A stretch of DNA of 64,000 nucleotides, taken from NCBI RefSeq assembly GCF_900156315.1, contig NZ_FTNI01000004.1, forward strand, positions 279,844 to 343,843, in the 5' to 3' direction. Below, in pieces: positions 1-12,836 of the stretch; within the stretch, counting starts at the first letter, position 1, and every line of letters starts with the position of its first letter. The translations under genes were made by a program, and so were the position numbers. The notes under the pieces are model-generated. The model was not told the origin of the DNA, searched no databases, and worked only from the letters and a program-made list of their open reading frames with translations. The DNA comes from Microbispora rosea. GTDB lineage: Bacteria; Actinomycetota; Actinomycetes; Streptosporangiales; Streptosporangiaceae.

Positions 1-160
1 CGCGCGGCGGCCGCCCGAGCTGCGCCCGCGCCGCCGCCACGTCGGCGGGGTCCACACGGCCCGCGTGGCCTGCGTGGTCCGCCTGGTCGTCCGCCACGTC
101 GATCTCCTCGCCCTTCACGCTTTCCGCCCCGCCGTCCCCGGTGGCGTCCGCCGTCCTCAT
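1..160 (-). CDS. DUF501 family protein (N-terminal part, cut by window edge)
   Basis: The reading frame starts at an ATG (160) that overlaps the ftsB stop in an ATGA arrangement and runs off the window. The visible 53 residues begin with a poorly conserved acidic stretch and end in ARAQLGRPPR, which matches the start of the DUF501 domain as I know it. DUF501 genes usually sit between ftsB and a ppx/gppA gene in actinobacteria. Function is unknown. The overlap implies translational coupling to ftsB. Confidence 0.75.
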   Translation of the reverse strand, partial: MRTADATGDGGAESVKGEEIDVADDQADHAGHAGRVDPADVAAARAQLGRPPR

Positions 161-618
161 CCCGCCGGCGCCGGCGCGGACGCCGATGCGGACGCCGTGG
201 GTGCGGGGCTGCGCCCTGCCGCCGGTGCGGCGGGCCGCCCCTTGTCGGCCGCCTCGAACGACCGCCAGAGAGTGACGTACCAGGCGGGACGCTCCGGCTG
301 CTTCGTCCCCGCCTTGGCGGCGGCGCTCCCGGCCGTCTCCTCGTCGATCACCTGATAGCAGTCGGCGCCCGGCTCGCAGTAGAACAGCCGCTCCTTGGCC
401 AGGCGCTTGACGTAGTCCGGATCCTCCAGCCGCCGGCGCCGCTGCTCCAGGTTCTGGAGCTTGCGCAGCGCGTTCGCCTGCTGCGCCTCCAGCTGGGCGA
501 TCTGCCGTCGCTGGGCGACGTACTCCCGCACGGGGTAGGCGAGGCTCATGGCGATGGCGCACACGACGACCGCGAGGATCGCCGCGCGCCCGGTGAGCTG
601 CGGCCGCTTCGCCGCCAC
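157..618 (-). CDS. ftsB: Septum formation initiator, FtsB/DivIC family
   Basis: This is a small bitopic cell-division protein of 153 residues. It has a short basic N-terminus, one membrane helix at about residues 13–31, then a heptad-rich coiled coil (about 33–75, many Gln, Leu and Arg) and the family's CEPGADCY-like segment near residue 81. In the divisome such proteins pair with FtsL/FtsQ homologues. The C-terminal 40 residues are a low-complexity Ala/Pro/Ser tail. It lies downstream of eno in the conserved eno–ftsB–DUF501 order. Confidence 0.9.
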   Translation of the reverse strand: MAAKRPQLTGRAAILAVVVCAIAMSLAYPVREYVAQRRQIAQLEAQQANALRKLQNLEQRRRRLEDPDYVKRLAKERLFYCEPGADCYQVIDEETAGSAAAKAGTKQPERPAWYVTLWRSFEAADKGRPAAPAAGRSPAPTASASASAPAPAG

Positions 619-773
619 GAAACCACCCCTCCCGGTCGGTCAGCGTGTGGCCCGATCACAACGGCCACCACACTAACCGCCCGTCCCGGCCGTCCACGCC
701 CGGACGGGGTACGGCATCGCCGCACCACGCGCCCGGGACGTGCTGGCCGGAGCCCTGCCCCCTGTGCCGCCCG

Positions 774-2105
<1,332 letters not shown>

Positions 2106-2136
2106 CTACTACCCGGTATGGCGCAGGGCTGCCCGT

Positions 2137-3114
2137 TCACGGCGTGTCAGGGCGGGCGCCCTCCCATTCCTCCACGCGCCGCCGGTATTCCCTGGCCGCC
2201 GCCCTGAGCTCGGCCTCGGGATCGAGCCCCGCGTCCTGGGTCTCCCGTACGAGCGCGAACAGGCGGGCGCCGGCGGACGGGGCGAGGTCGCCGGCGAGAG
2301 AGGCGGGCGCCCCGGCCCGGCCGGCCCGGCGCAGGAGCTGGGCGGCCAGCGAGATCGCCGGCTGGCCCATGGGCACGCCGCTGAGCGCCGAGGCGGTCTC
2401 CCCCTTGGCGGCCCGCTCGGCCGCCTTGATCGTCTCCCAGTTGTCGGCGACATCACCGGCGCCGGAGACCGCGACGTCCGCGAAGACGTGCGGGTGGCGG
2501 CGGACCAGCTTCTCCACGATCCCGTCCGCCACGTCGTCGATGTCGAAGCCGTCCCCGTCCGTCCCCATCCGCTCCTGGGCGAGCCTGGCGTGGAACACCA
2601 CCTGGAGCAGCAGGTCGCCGAGCTCCTCGCGCAGCGGCGGGCCGTAGTCGCCCTCGTGGATGGTCTCCAGCACCTCGTAGGCCTCTTCGACCAGGTAGGG
2701 CACGAGCGACTCGTGAGTCTGCTTGCGGTCCCACGGGCACTCGCGGCGCAGCCGGTCCATGACCTGGACGAGGTCGAGCAGCCGGGCGCCGGGCAGGTCG
2801 TAGGAGCCGGGGACGACCTCGATCTCCGGCGGCTCGTCCAGGGAGATCGAGGCGTGGCCGACCGCGCGCATGAAGTCCTCGTCGCCGTCCTGCGCGGCCA
2901 GCCACACCACCGTCCCCGTACGGCTCTCGCGCGCGATCGCGCCGGGGTCGGGGGTCACCACCTCGACCAGGACGCCGGCCTCACCGAGATAGGGCAGGTA
3001 GGGGTGGTCCTGGGTGCCGGTGAGCACCCGCCCTCGGGTGAGGGCCTGCCACGCCGCGGGCGCGAGCAGGCCCGGAGCGACCCGGGGCGAGGTGGTCACC
3101 ACGATCAACGCCAT
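2137..3114 (-). CDS. mazG: MazG family nucleoside triphosphate pyrophosphohydrolase
   Basis: It hydrolyses (d)NTPs to NMP and pyrophosphate, a house-cleaning role. Of 325 residues, the first 105 form an actinobacterial N-terminal extension resembling a methylase-like remnant domain. The MazG core follows, with CPWDRKQTHESL, the metal-binding EEAYEV and EELGDLLLQVVFHARLA helices, and VVRRHPHVF-like (VRRHPHVFAD) and NWETIKAAER motifs. The C-terminal 80 residues keep a second, weaker MazG-like helical repeat. The ATG at 3114 begins a clean frame about 70 nt after the SurA-like gene. Confidence 0.93.
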   Translation of the reverse strand: MALIVVTTSPRVAPGLLAPAAWQALTRGRVLTGTQDHPYLPYLGEAGVLVEVVTPDPGAIARESRTGTVVWLAAQDGDEDFMRAVGHASISLDEPPEIEVVPGSYDLPGARLLDLVQVMDRLRRECPWDRKQTHESLVPYLVEEAYEVLETIHEGDYGPPLREELGDLLLQVVFHARLAQERMGTDGDGFDIDDVADGIVEKLVRRHPHVFADVAVSGAGDVADNWETIKAAERAAKGETASALSGVPMGQPAISLAAQLLRRAGRAGAPASLAGDLAPSAGARLFALVRETQDAGLDPEAELRAAAREYRRRVEEWEGARPDTP

Positions 3115-3183
3115 GGCCTCAGCCTAATGAGCCCGCCCGCCCCGGCGTCGCCGGGCCGCCTGCCGTACCGTCCGGGCCCGCGA

Positions 3184-3828
3184 TCAGCCGGCCTGGCCGG
3201 CGTCGGGCGCACCCCCGGCGGCCCCGCCGGCCGCGGCCCCGCCCGCCGAGCCGAAGCGGTCGTCGGCGACGAAGCCCTGCTGGGGGTCGAACTTGCCGTA
3301 GCGCGGGCTGTACCTCACCGGCACGGTCGAGTCGGCCTCCTGGATGATCTTCTGGATGGCCGCCTGCTGTGCCGCCTGGTCCTGCCCGGCGCCGGCCTGC
3401 TGCGCCAGCTTGTTGCGGACGACGACGGCCCGGATGAAGTCGCGGCCCTCGTCCAGCGGGATCGCGTTGGCCAGCAGCACCTTGTTGAACTGGTCCCAGC
3501 CGCCCTGGGCCGTGGCGATGTCGTCGACCTCGCGGTCGCTGACCGCGACGCCCTTGCGCCGGCCGAGCTCCTGGAACTGCCTGCTCGTGGTCATGTTGAG
3601 CAGGACCGTCTGCGGCAGCGAGAAGGACAGCTGGAGCTGGTTCTCGGGGATCTTGTTGGCGGCCAGGTCGGCGCGCAGCGCGCGGACCTCGTCGTTCAGC
3701 TCACTGGAGGTGATGCGCTCCTTGCCCACGATGGCCGCGGAACCCGCCTGCACGGGGCCGCCGCACGCGGTCACGGCGATCCCGGCCGCCGCCAGCGCCA
3801 CGGCGACGCGCACTCGATACGACTTCAC
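3184..3828 (-). CDS. SurA N-terminal domain lipoprotein
   Basis: This is a predicted exported chaperone-like lipoprotein of 214 residues. The GTG at 3828 is chosen because GGAGG lies 8 nt upstream. A lipoprotein signal peptide follows, with lipobox AVTAC (Cys 20). The body reads like a SurA/PrsA N-terminal chaperone region (AAIVGKERITSSELNDEVRAL) but has no parvulin PPIase domain. The last 25 residues are Gly/Ala-rich. It sits between mfd and mazG, as is common in actinobacteria. Confidence 0.85.
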   Translation of the reverse strand: MKSYRVRVAVALAAAGIAVTACGGPVQAGSAAIVGKERITSSELNDEVRALRADLAANKIPENQLQLSFSLPQTVLLNMTTSRQFQELGRRKGVAVSDREVDDIATAQGGWDQFNKVLLANAIPLDEGRDFIRAVVVRNKLAQQAGAGQDQAAQQAAIQKIIQEADSTVPVRYSPRYGKFDPQQGFVADDRFGSAGGAAAGGAAGGAPDAGQAG

Positions 3829-3880
3829 GGACGATCCTCCCGAACGACACCGGCCACGCGTATGTTGACAATTTCGCGGG

Positions 3881-7378
<3,498 letters not shown>

Positions 7379-7574
7379 CGATGCCTTCAAAAGCCCCGTG
7401 ACAAAGACAGCAGGCGTGCGGACGCGACCCCGTTCATCCGGCCGACCCCCTGACGGAGGAGATCCGCGAGACGCTCCCAACCGGGCCGCGGCTACCAAGG
7501 CTACGCCCTGTCCCTCCGCCTCGCTCCGCTCGCTCCGCGGCCGGGACATGAGGGACGACGGCAAATGCGCAACG

Positions 7575-7580
7575 TAGAGT
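7575..7580 (+). promoter_or_regulatory. -10 element, leaderless methyltransferase transcript
   Basis: TAGAGT lies 6 nt before the ATG at 7587. Transcription would start at or next to the start codon, and no ribosome site is present, so a leaderless mRNA is inferred. No convincing -35 is seen. Confidence 0.4.
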
Positions 7581-7586
7581 CGTCAA

Positions 7587-8336
7587 ATGATTACTCTCAG
7601 TCGTATGACAGAGGTTCGGTTGTCGTCCGCCGACCAGGACGACGTGTTCAGCCAACGGATTCGCGAGCAGTGGACCGACCAGCTCGGCCGGCGTCTCGAC
7701 ATCCTCATCGCCGGATGCGGCCGGGGAGGCGTCCTCGACGTGGGGCGCTACGAGCCGAGGATGACGGGGGTGGACGAGGATCTGCCGGCGCTGCGGACCC
7801 ACACCGCAAACCGCGACGACCTGGAGGCGTCCTACCTGGGCGACCTGCGTCTCGTGCCGATCCCGCCGCGCTCCTTCGACGTCGTCTACGTGTCGTTCCT
7901 CCTCGAACGCATCCGCCACGCCGAGCTCGTGCTCGACCGGCTCGTCGCCGGGCTGCGCCCCGGCGGGCTGCTGCTGCTGAAGATGCGCGACCGCAAGTCG
8001 GCGTACGGCTTCTGCGACCGGGTGACCCCCCGCTGGCTGCGCCGGGCGCTGTGGCGCACGCTCACCCCGGCCGGATCGGTGGGGCCGCTTCCCGCGGTCT
8101 ACGAGCCGCTGGCCTCCCGCGAGGCCATCCAGGCGTACTGCCTGATGCGCGGGCTCATGATCGCGGAGGACTACTCGGCGGTGAGCGGCCCGGCCCGGCG
8201 GGGTCCGCACGGCGGTCTGGTCGCCGTGGTCTGCCGGGCCGTGGCCGCGTTCTCGCGAGGCGGGCTCAACGGCACCGAGGACGAGATCACCATGGTGATC
8301 CGCCGTCCGCAGAACCATTTCGCCCGCCTCATCTGA
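7587..8336 (+). CDS. Class I SAM-dependent methyltransferase
   Basis: This 249-residue Rossmann-fold methyltransferase shows motif I as DILIAGCGRGGVLDV near residue 32, an acidic motif II (VDEDLPAL), and the post-motif RPGGLLLLKM typical of the UbiE/COQ5-like superfamily. The substrate cannot be told. The ATG at 7587 follows a TAGAGT -10 box by 6 nt, so the message is probably leaderless; an in-frame ATG at 7605 is the alternative. It stands alone between mfd (divergent) and the beta-propeller gene (convergent). Confidence 0.8.
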   Translation: MITLSRMTEVRLSSADQDDVFSQRIREQWTDQLGRRLDILIAGCGRGGVLDVGRYEPRMTGVDEDLPALRTHTANRDDLEASYLGDLRLVPIPPRSFDVVYVSFLLERIRHAELVLDRLVAGLRPGGLLLLKMRDRKSAYGFCDRVTPRWLRRALWRTLTPAGSVGPLPAVYEPLASREAIQAYCLMRGLMIAEDYSAVSGPARRGPHGGLVAVVCRAVAAFSRGGLNGTEDEITMVIRRPQNHFARLI

Positions 8337-8340
8337 GCCG

Positions 8341-9600
8341 CTACCTGGGCGTCAGGGCCGGTTGCCACGTTCCGGCCTCCTGGCTGTTCTTCCGGTAGAC
8401 CGAGAGCTGGACCATGTCCTCGCCGTCGACGCCCACCAGGACCAGGCCGTTGTGGAACTCGCTTCCGCACGTGTCCGCGCAGCCCAGGGCGACCAGGCGG
8501 CGGTCGTCGGCCCAGGCGAGAAGCTGGAGCACCTGCTGGCGGCCCACGACCTTGCCTGTCGAGAGCTCGGTGACCTTGGTGGGCATGCCGTCGGGGCCGG
8601 CGAGCAGCGTGCCGTCCGGCGACACGCCCGCCTTCGATTCCGTGACGACGTAGCCGGCAGGCGCGTCGTGCGGCCTGCCGTCGAGGTCGTAGAAGGCGTC
8701 GGGCCGCTTCCAGATGTTGCTGGCCTCGCGGACCAGCGTGCCGTCGTCGCTCCAGCCGAAATCGCGCCGCATGTTGCTGTTGTCGGTCAAGCAGGGATCG
8801 ACGGCGTGGAAGTCCCCCGCCGTCGCGGTCGCCGCGTCGACGACGTAGAAGCCGGTGCGGCTGGTGGAGATCATCTGGGGCGGCAGCCGGGGGTCCTCCG
8901 GCGTCGCCGCGACCCGTGCCGGGCACCGCTGCTCGTCGACGGACGTCCGGTCCAGGTCGGGGGACTCGTCGTAGGCGGTGGCCACAAGCCGGGTGCCGTC
9001 GGGCGACCAGGACACGCCGCCCACGGGCTGGTCCACCGGCACCCACGCCCGCACCCGCCGGGTCTCCATGTCGAAGATGCCTATCCTCCGCACGGGCAGT
9101 TCCTTCTCCAGGACCGCCGCCCAGCGCAGGCCGGGTGCGACCTCGACCCAGCCCCACTCCGTCTTCTCGTAGCTCCCGGTCACCTGGTCGAGGAGATACC
9201 ACGTGCGGTCGAGCATCTTGCGCCCGGCGACCGTACGCACCCGCCGCGTGTAGTAGGCGGACACTGCCACCCTGCCCGCCGCGATCATCGTCTTCGGCGG
9301 GGAGTTCTCCGTGTCGGCGAGCACGTCCTGCGCCGGGGTCGTCTGCCGGTACGGCTGGACGGGCACGACCACCGGCGGGCCGCCGACCTGCGAGACCGGC
9401 GCCTTGTCGAGGAGGGGGACCACGACCAGCGGCACCAGCAGGGCCACGGCCGCCACGACGGCCGCGCACGCGACCACCCCCGCGAACCTCGTCAGGCGCA
9501 GCCGCGACCGGCGGTGCAGCGCGCGGTCGGCGAGGTCGGCGGGGACGTGAACCTCCCGCGACCACTCCTCCAGCGTCTGCTTCAGCATTCGGGGCGTCAT
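8341..9600 (-). CDS. Membrane-anchored beta-propeller-like protein, partner of SigE-type sigma factor
   Basis: The product is 419 residues. About 40 cytoplasmic N-terminal residues precede one membrane helix (about 39–64). The outer part contains TolB/WD40-like blades, seen as SWSPDGTRLVATAYDES, WSDDGTLVREAS and GVSPDGTLLAGPDG. Its ATG overlaps the stop of the upstream sigma-factor gene (ATGA), so the two are translated together. By analogy it may sense envelope signals and restrain the sigma factor, although no zinc-type anti-sigma motif (HxxxCxxC) is present. Function is inferred. Confidence 0.7.
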   Translation of the reverse strand: MTPRMLKQTLEEWSREVHVPADLADRALHRRSRLRLTRFAGVVACAAVVAAVALLVPLVVVPLLDKAPVSQVGGPPVVVPVQPYRQTTPAQDVLADTENSPPKTMIAAGRVAVSAYYTRRVRTVAGRKMLDRTWYLLDQVTGSYEKTEWGWVEVAPGLRWAAVLEKELPVRRIGIFDMETRRVRAWVPVDQPVGGVSWSPDGTRLVATAYDESPDLDRTSVDEQRCPARVAATPEDPRLPPQMISTSRTGFYVVDAATATAGDFHAVDPCLTDNSNMRRDFGWSDDGTLVREASNIWKRPDAFYDLDGRPHDAPAGYVVTESKAGVSPDGTLLAGPDGMPTKVTELSTGKVVGRQQVLQLLAWADDRRLVALGCADTCGSEFHNGLVLVGVDGEDMVQLSVYRKNSQEAGTWQPALTPR

Positions 9601-10127
9601 GAGATCACCTCACTCAGGCGCAGGTCGGCGAGTTCCGGCGCGGTCGCCCGCAGCCGGGCGAGGGACCGGTGCGCGGTGCTGCGCACGGTCCCGACCGAGC
9701 AGCCGAGGATGCGGGCCACCTCGTTCTCGGGCAGGTCCTCCAGATACCGCAGCACGAGCACGGCGCGCTGGCGGGGCGTCAGCCTGGCGAGCGCCCGGCG
9801 CAGGATGATCCTCAGCTCGGCCTCGTCGGTGCCCGCGCGGCCGGCCGGGAACTCGGGCACGTCGGCCATGCTGGTCTCCCGTTGCCGCCACGCCAGCCGC
9901 CACCAGCTGATCTGCTGGCGGTACATGACCTGCCGCACGTACGCCTCGGGCTCGTCGACGTGCCCCCACCGCGTGACGACCTTGGCCAGGGCGGTCTGCA
10001 CCAGGTCCTCGGCGGAGTGCTGGTCCCCTCCGGTCAGCAGATAGGCCAGTCGCATCAGCGCCGGCGCGCGGGCGGACACGAATTCGCGAAATCGCCGCTC
10101 TTCCGCGTGGTCGCGGATGGCGTCCAC
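9597..10127 (-). CDS. SigE-family ECF RNA polymerase sigma factor
   Basis: This 176-residue ECF sigma factor has region 2 at about 15–80 (FVSARAPALMRLAYLLTGG, SAEDLVQTALAKV) and region 4 at about 110–165 (LTPRQRAVLVLRYLEDLPE, VARILGCSVGTVRS). The GTG at 10127 is chosen because GAGGAGG ends 5 nt upstream; the in-frame GTG at 10133 lies inside that site. It is co-translated with the membrane propeller protein, a pairing recurrent in actinomycetes. Target promoters are unknown. Confidence 0.88.
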   Translation of the reverse strand: MDAIRDHAEERRFREFVSARAPALMRLAYLLTGGDQHSAEDLVQTALAKVVTRWGHVDEPEAYVRQVMYRQQISWWRLAWRQRETSMADVPEFPAGRAGTDEAELRIILRRALARLTPRQRAVLVLRYLEDLPENEVARILGCSVGTVRSTAHRSLARLRATAPELADLRLSEVIS

Positions 10128-10253
10128 GGGCACCTCCTCGGATTAATGTCTGCCTGTAGACGCCCCGGGCACGGGCGCGCTATGCGTGCCGGTGCCAGTA
10201 GGGTGCGTATCCGACCCCATCGAGGTCCGATCGATCAAGCGGAAACGGATGCC

Positions 10254-11471
10254 ATGACCGAGTGGACGCCCGACGCGCGTGAGCTGGCCGACCTGGAGCT
10301 GCTGCTGTCCGGGGCGTACGCGCCGTTGACCGGCTTCCTCACCTCGGCCGAGGTGGAGAGCGTCGTCGAGCGCGGGCGGCTGCCCGGAGGGGCCTCCTGG
10401 CCCGACCCGATCACGATCGCGCTGCCGGACGAGTTCGGGCCCGGCGACCGGGTGACGCTCCGGGACCCGGAGGGCGCGGCGGTCGCGGTGCTGACCGTCG
10501 TGGAGCGGGACGGCCACCACGCCGCCGGACCTGTCGAGGCGCTCGACGCCCCCGTGTACGGCCCGTTCTCCCGGCTGCGCCGCGCCCCGGAGGAGGTCCG
10601 CAAGGACCTGCCGGACGGCGAGGTTCTCGCGGTGACGATGCGCGGGCCGCTCGACGGCGCCGCGCTCGACGACGTGGCGGCGACCGCCGAGGAACTGGAC
10701 GCGACCGTGCTCCTCATGCCCCTCGTCTTCGGCGAGGGCGGCCCTGCCGTGGTGCGCGCCGCGCTCAAGGCGGCCGAGCGGCTTCCCGGTGCGACGGTGG
10801 TCGCGGTGCCGCTCGCGCCGCGCGAGGACACCGAGATCGACCTCGAACTCCGCGAGCACGTGGCCCGCAACTACGGCGCCACCGAGCACTACGCCGGTCC
10901 CGCGCCGGTCAGCATCCCGGGGCCGCCGCACAAGCGGGGGCTCGTGGTGTTCTTCACCGGCCTGTCCGGCTCGGGTAAGTCGACGATCGCCCGGGGCCTG
11001 CGCGACGCGCTGCTCGAACGGGGCGGCCGCGCGGTCACCTACCTGGACGGCGACGTCGTGCGGCGGATGCTGTCGGCGGGGCTCACGTTCTCGCGCGAGG
11101 ACCGCGACCGCAACATCCGCAGGATCGGCTTCGTGGCCGCCGAGGTCGCCCGCCACGGCGGCCTGGCCATCTGCGCGCCCATCGCGCCGTACGCCGCGAC
11201 CCGGGACGAGGTGCGGGCGATGGTCGAGGAGGTCGGCGGCGACTTCCTGCTCGTCCACGTGGCCACGCCGCTGGAGGAGTGCGAGCGCCGCGACCGCAAG
11301 GGCCTGTACGCCAAGGCGCGGGCCGGGTTGATCCCGGAGTTCACCGGGATCTCCGACCCGTACGAGGAGCCGGAGGACGCCGACCTCGTCCTCGACACCA
11401 CGGACATGACGATCGAGCGCGCGGTCGGCGCCGTGCTGAACGTGGTCTCCTCGGGCGGCTGGGTCCGCTGA
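10254..11471 (+). CDS. cysC: Adenylylsulfate (APS) kinase with degenerate ATP-sulfurylase-like N-terminus
   Basis: The enzyme phosphorylates APS to PAPS, the sulfate donor. It has 405 residues. Residues 1–90 resemble the PUA-like front of ATP sulfurylase (LLLSGAYAPLTGFLT, SWPDPITIALP). Residues 95–215 look like a shrunken sulfurylase region without QxRNP or HxGH motifs. Residues 225–405 are a complete APS kinase: Walker A FTGLSGSGKST (Lys 242), YLDGDVVRR, FSREDRDRNIRRIGF and KGLYAKARAG. Sulfurylase activity is probably lost and is supplied by cysDN at 40–42 kb. The product feeds the three sulfotransferases of this window. Confidence 0.9.
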   Translation: MTEWTPDARELADLELLLSGAYAPLTGFLTSAEVESVVERGRLPGGASWPDPITIALPDEFGPGDRVTLRDPEGAAVAVLTVVERDGHHAAGPVEALDAPVYGPFSRLRRAPEEVRKDLPDGEVLAVTMRGPLDGAALDDVAATAEELDATVLLMPLVFGEGGPAVVRAALKAAERLPGATVVAVPLAPREDTEIDLELREHVARNYGATEHYAGPAPVSIPGPPHKRGLVVFFTGLSGSGKSTIARGLRDALLERGGRAVTYLDGDVVRRMLSAGLTFSREDRDRNIRRIGFVAAEVARHGGLAICAPIAPYAATRDEVRAMVEEVGGDFLLVHVATPLEECERRDRKGLYAKARAGLIPEFTGISDPYEEPEDADLVLDTTDMTIERAVGAVLNVVSSGGWVR

Positions 11472-11481
11472 GGGGTGGGTT

Positions 11482-12513
11482 CTAGGAGGGCGGCACCGGC
11501 GTCGACGTGAAGCGGGGCAGCCGCCCGAGCTGCGCGAACGCCCGGGTGGCGCCCGGCGTGGTGTCGAACCTGGTGTCGCCCCGGGGCGCCAGCGGCGAGT
11601 CGAAGTAGACCAGCGCCTTGATCTGCGGGTAGTCCGCGATCTGGCGCTGGACGGACTCGAAGAAGTCGCGCTTGAACCCCGGCGCCCCGCGCCGCTCGAA
11701 GGCGCCCCACTCGGCGACCATGATCGGCTTGGCCGGGAACCTGGCCTGCATCCACCGGTAGAAGCCGGGCCAGCCCGGCGCGTCGGGCCGGGTCTTGTCG
11801 ACCAGCCCGGCGAAGTCGCGCACCCGGTCGTCCGCGTACGGATCGAAGGCCACCCAGTCGACCACGTCGTCACCGGGGTAGAGCCTGCCGAACCACGGCT
11901 TGGCCGCCCAGTTGGGCGCGCCCATGTAGGTCATCACGGTCACCGCGTTGCGCACCCCCTGCTGCCGCAGGCGGGTCACCACGTGGCGGTACATCGCGAC
12001 GTAGTCGGCGGGCGAGTAGCCCCCGCCCTCGCGCACGTCGTTCTCCGGCTCGTGGTGGATCGTGAGGAAGAACCGGCCGGGGAAGGTGCGCCGGATGTGC
12101 TCGGCGAGCCGGTCGACGCGTTTGTCCACATCGCCGCGGGCGACCTCGGCCCAGGTGTGGTCGAGCGCCGGTTTCCAGTTCACCAGCAGCAGGCGGGGCC
12201 CCTTGGCGATCTCCCGCTCCTCGGCGGTCGGGAAGAGCTCCCCGCCCCGGTGGTAGACGTGCACGATGTCGGCCCGGCGGCCCATGCGCCGCTCGGCCAT
12301 GTCCACCGCGCGGATCGGGCCGCGTCCGGAGAAGACGTCGGGCGCGATCCCCCACCACGCCCCGCACGTCGGGATGAGCTTGTCCGTGACCGCGCAGGCG
12401 CCCGGCGTCGTCCCGGCGCCGCCGCCCGGCACCCGCCCGCTCGTGGCGGTGCCCGTGCACGCCGTCGCGCACGCCCCCGCCACCAGTACGGCCAAGCCGG
12501 CGATGAGTCTCAT
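11482..12513 (-). CDS. GH26-like glycoside hydrolase lipoprotein
   Basis: This is a secreted or anchored polysaccharide hydrolase candidate of 343 residues. The ATG at 12513 with GAAGGGGG upstream gives a lipoprotein signal ending ATAC (Cys 19). Family 26-type landmarks are seen: IHHEPEN with likely acid/base Glu 155, WVAFDPYA, and IMVAEWGAF with likely nucleophile Glu 268. GH26 enzymes cleave beta-mannans and related glycans. It diverges from the exopolysaccharide operon starting at 12837, suggesting a role in trimming or turnover of that polymer (inference). Confidence 0.75.
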   Translation of the reverse strand: MRLIAGLAVLVAGACATACTGTATSGRVPGGGAGTTPGACAVTDKLIPTCGAWWGIAPDVFSGRGPIRAVDMAERRMGRRADIVHVYHRGGELFPTAEEREIAKGPRLLLVNWKPALDHTWAEVARGDVDKRVDRLAEHIRRTFPGRFFLTIHHEPENDVREGGGYSPADYVAMYRHVVTRLRQQGVRNAVTVMTYMGAPNWAAKPWFGRLYPGDDVVDWVAFDPYADDRVRDFAGLVDKTRPDAPGWPGFYRWMQARFPAKPIMVAEWGAFERRGAPGFKRDFFESVQRQIADYPQIKALVYFDSPLAPRGDTRFDTTPGATRAFAQLGRLPRFTSTPVPPS

Positions 12514-12836
12514 CGCGCCCCCTTCCTCGGCAGACCACGCATTGAACGGATGGGCAAACACCATCCCATCAATCCCCGTGGCTTTGGGGGCCGTTTCCCC
12601 ATCTCACGTGTACGGATATTTCCGTTTTCATCGGCTAATTGAACGGCCATTACCCGACGCGAATTCGGCAATAGCCGGGGACGAAACTCCGCAGCGGCTT
12701 ATAGTTCGAGACCGGATCCCGCCGGACCGCCGCCGGGACCGCGAACGCGCCCGGCTTCCCCTCCCCCTCCGGAGGGGCACCGGTGGCCCCACCGCCGGCC
12801 GCGGCCGCGTGACGAACCGAGGGCACGGGGAGTTCG
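12514..12836. other. Divergent intergenic region before exopolysaccharide operon
   Basis: No gene is seen. It must hold the promoters of the GH26-like gene and of the polysaccharide operon. A TATAGT -10 candidate at 12700–12705 would give a leader of about 125 nt for the operon. The part at 12600–12710 is clearly more AT-rich than its surroundings. No riboswitch could be identified. Confidence 0.5.

Noticed and set aside
12560..12710. Riboswitch before the polysaccharide operon
   Set aside because: The AT-rich leader contains short dyads, but no known c-di-GMP or c-di-AMP core motifs were found.
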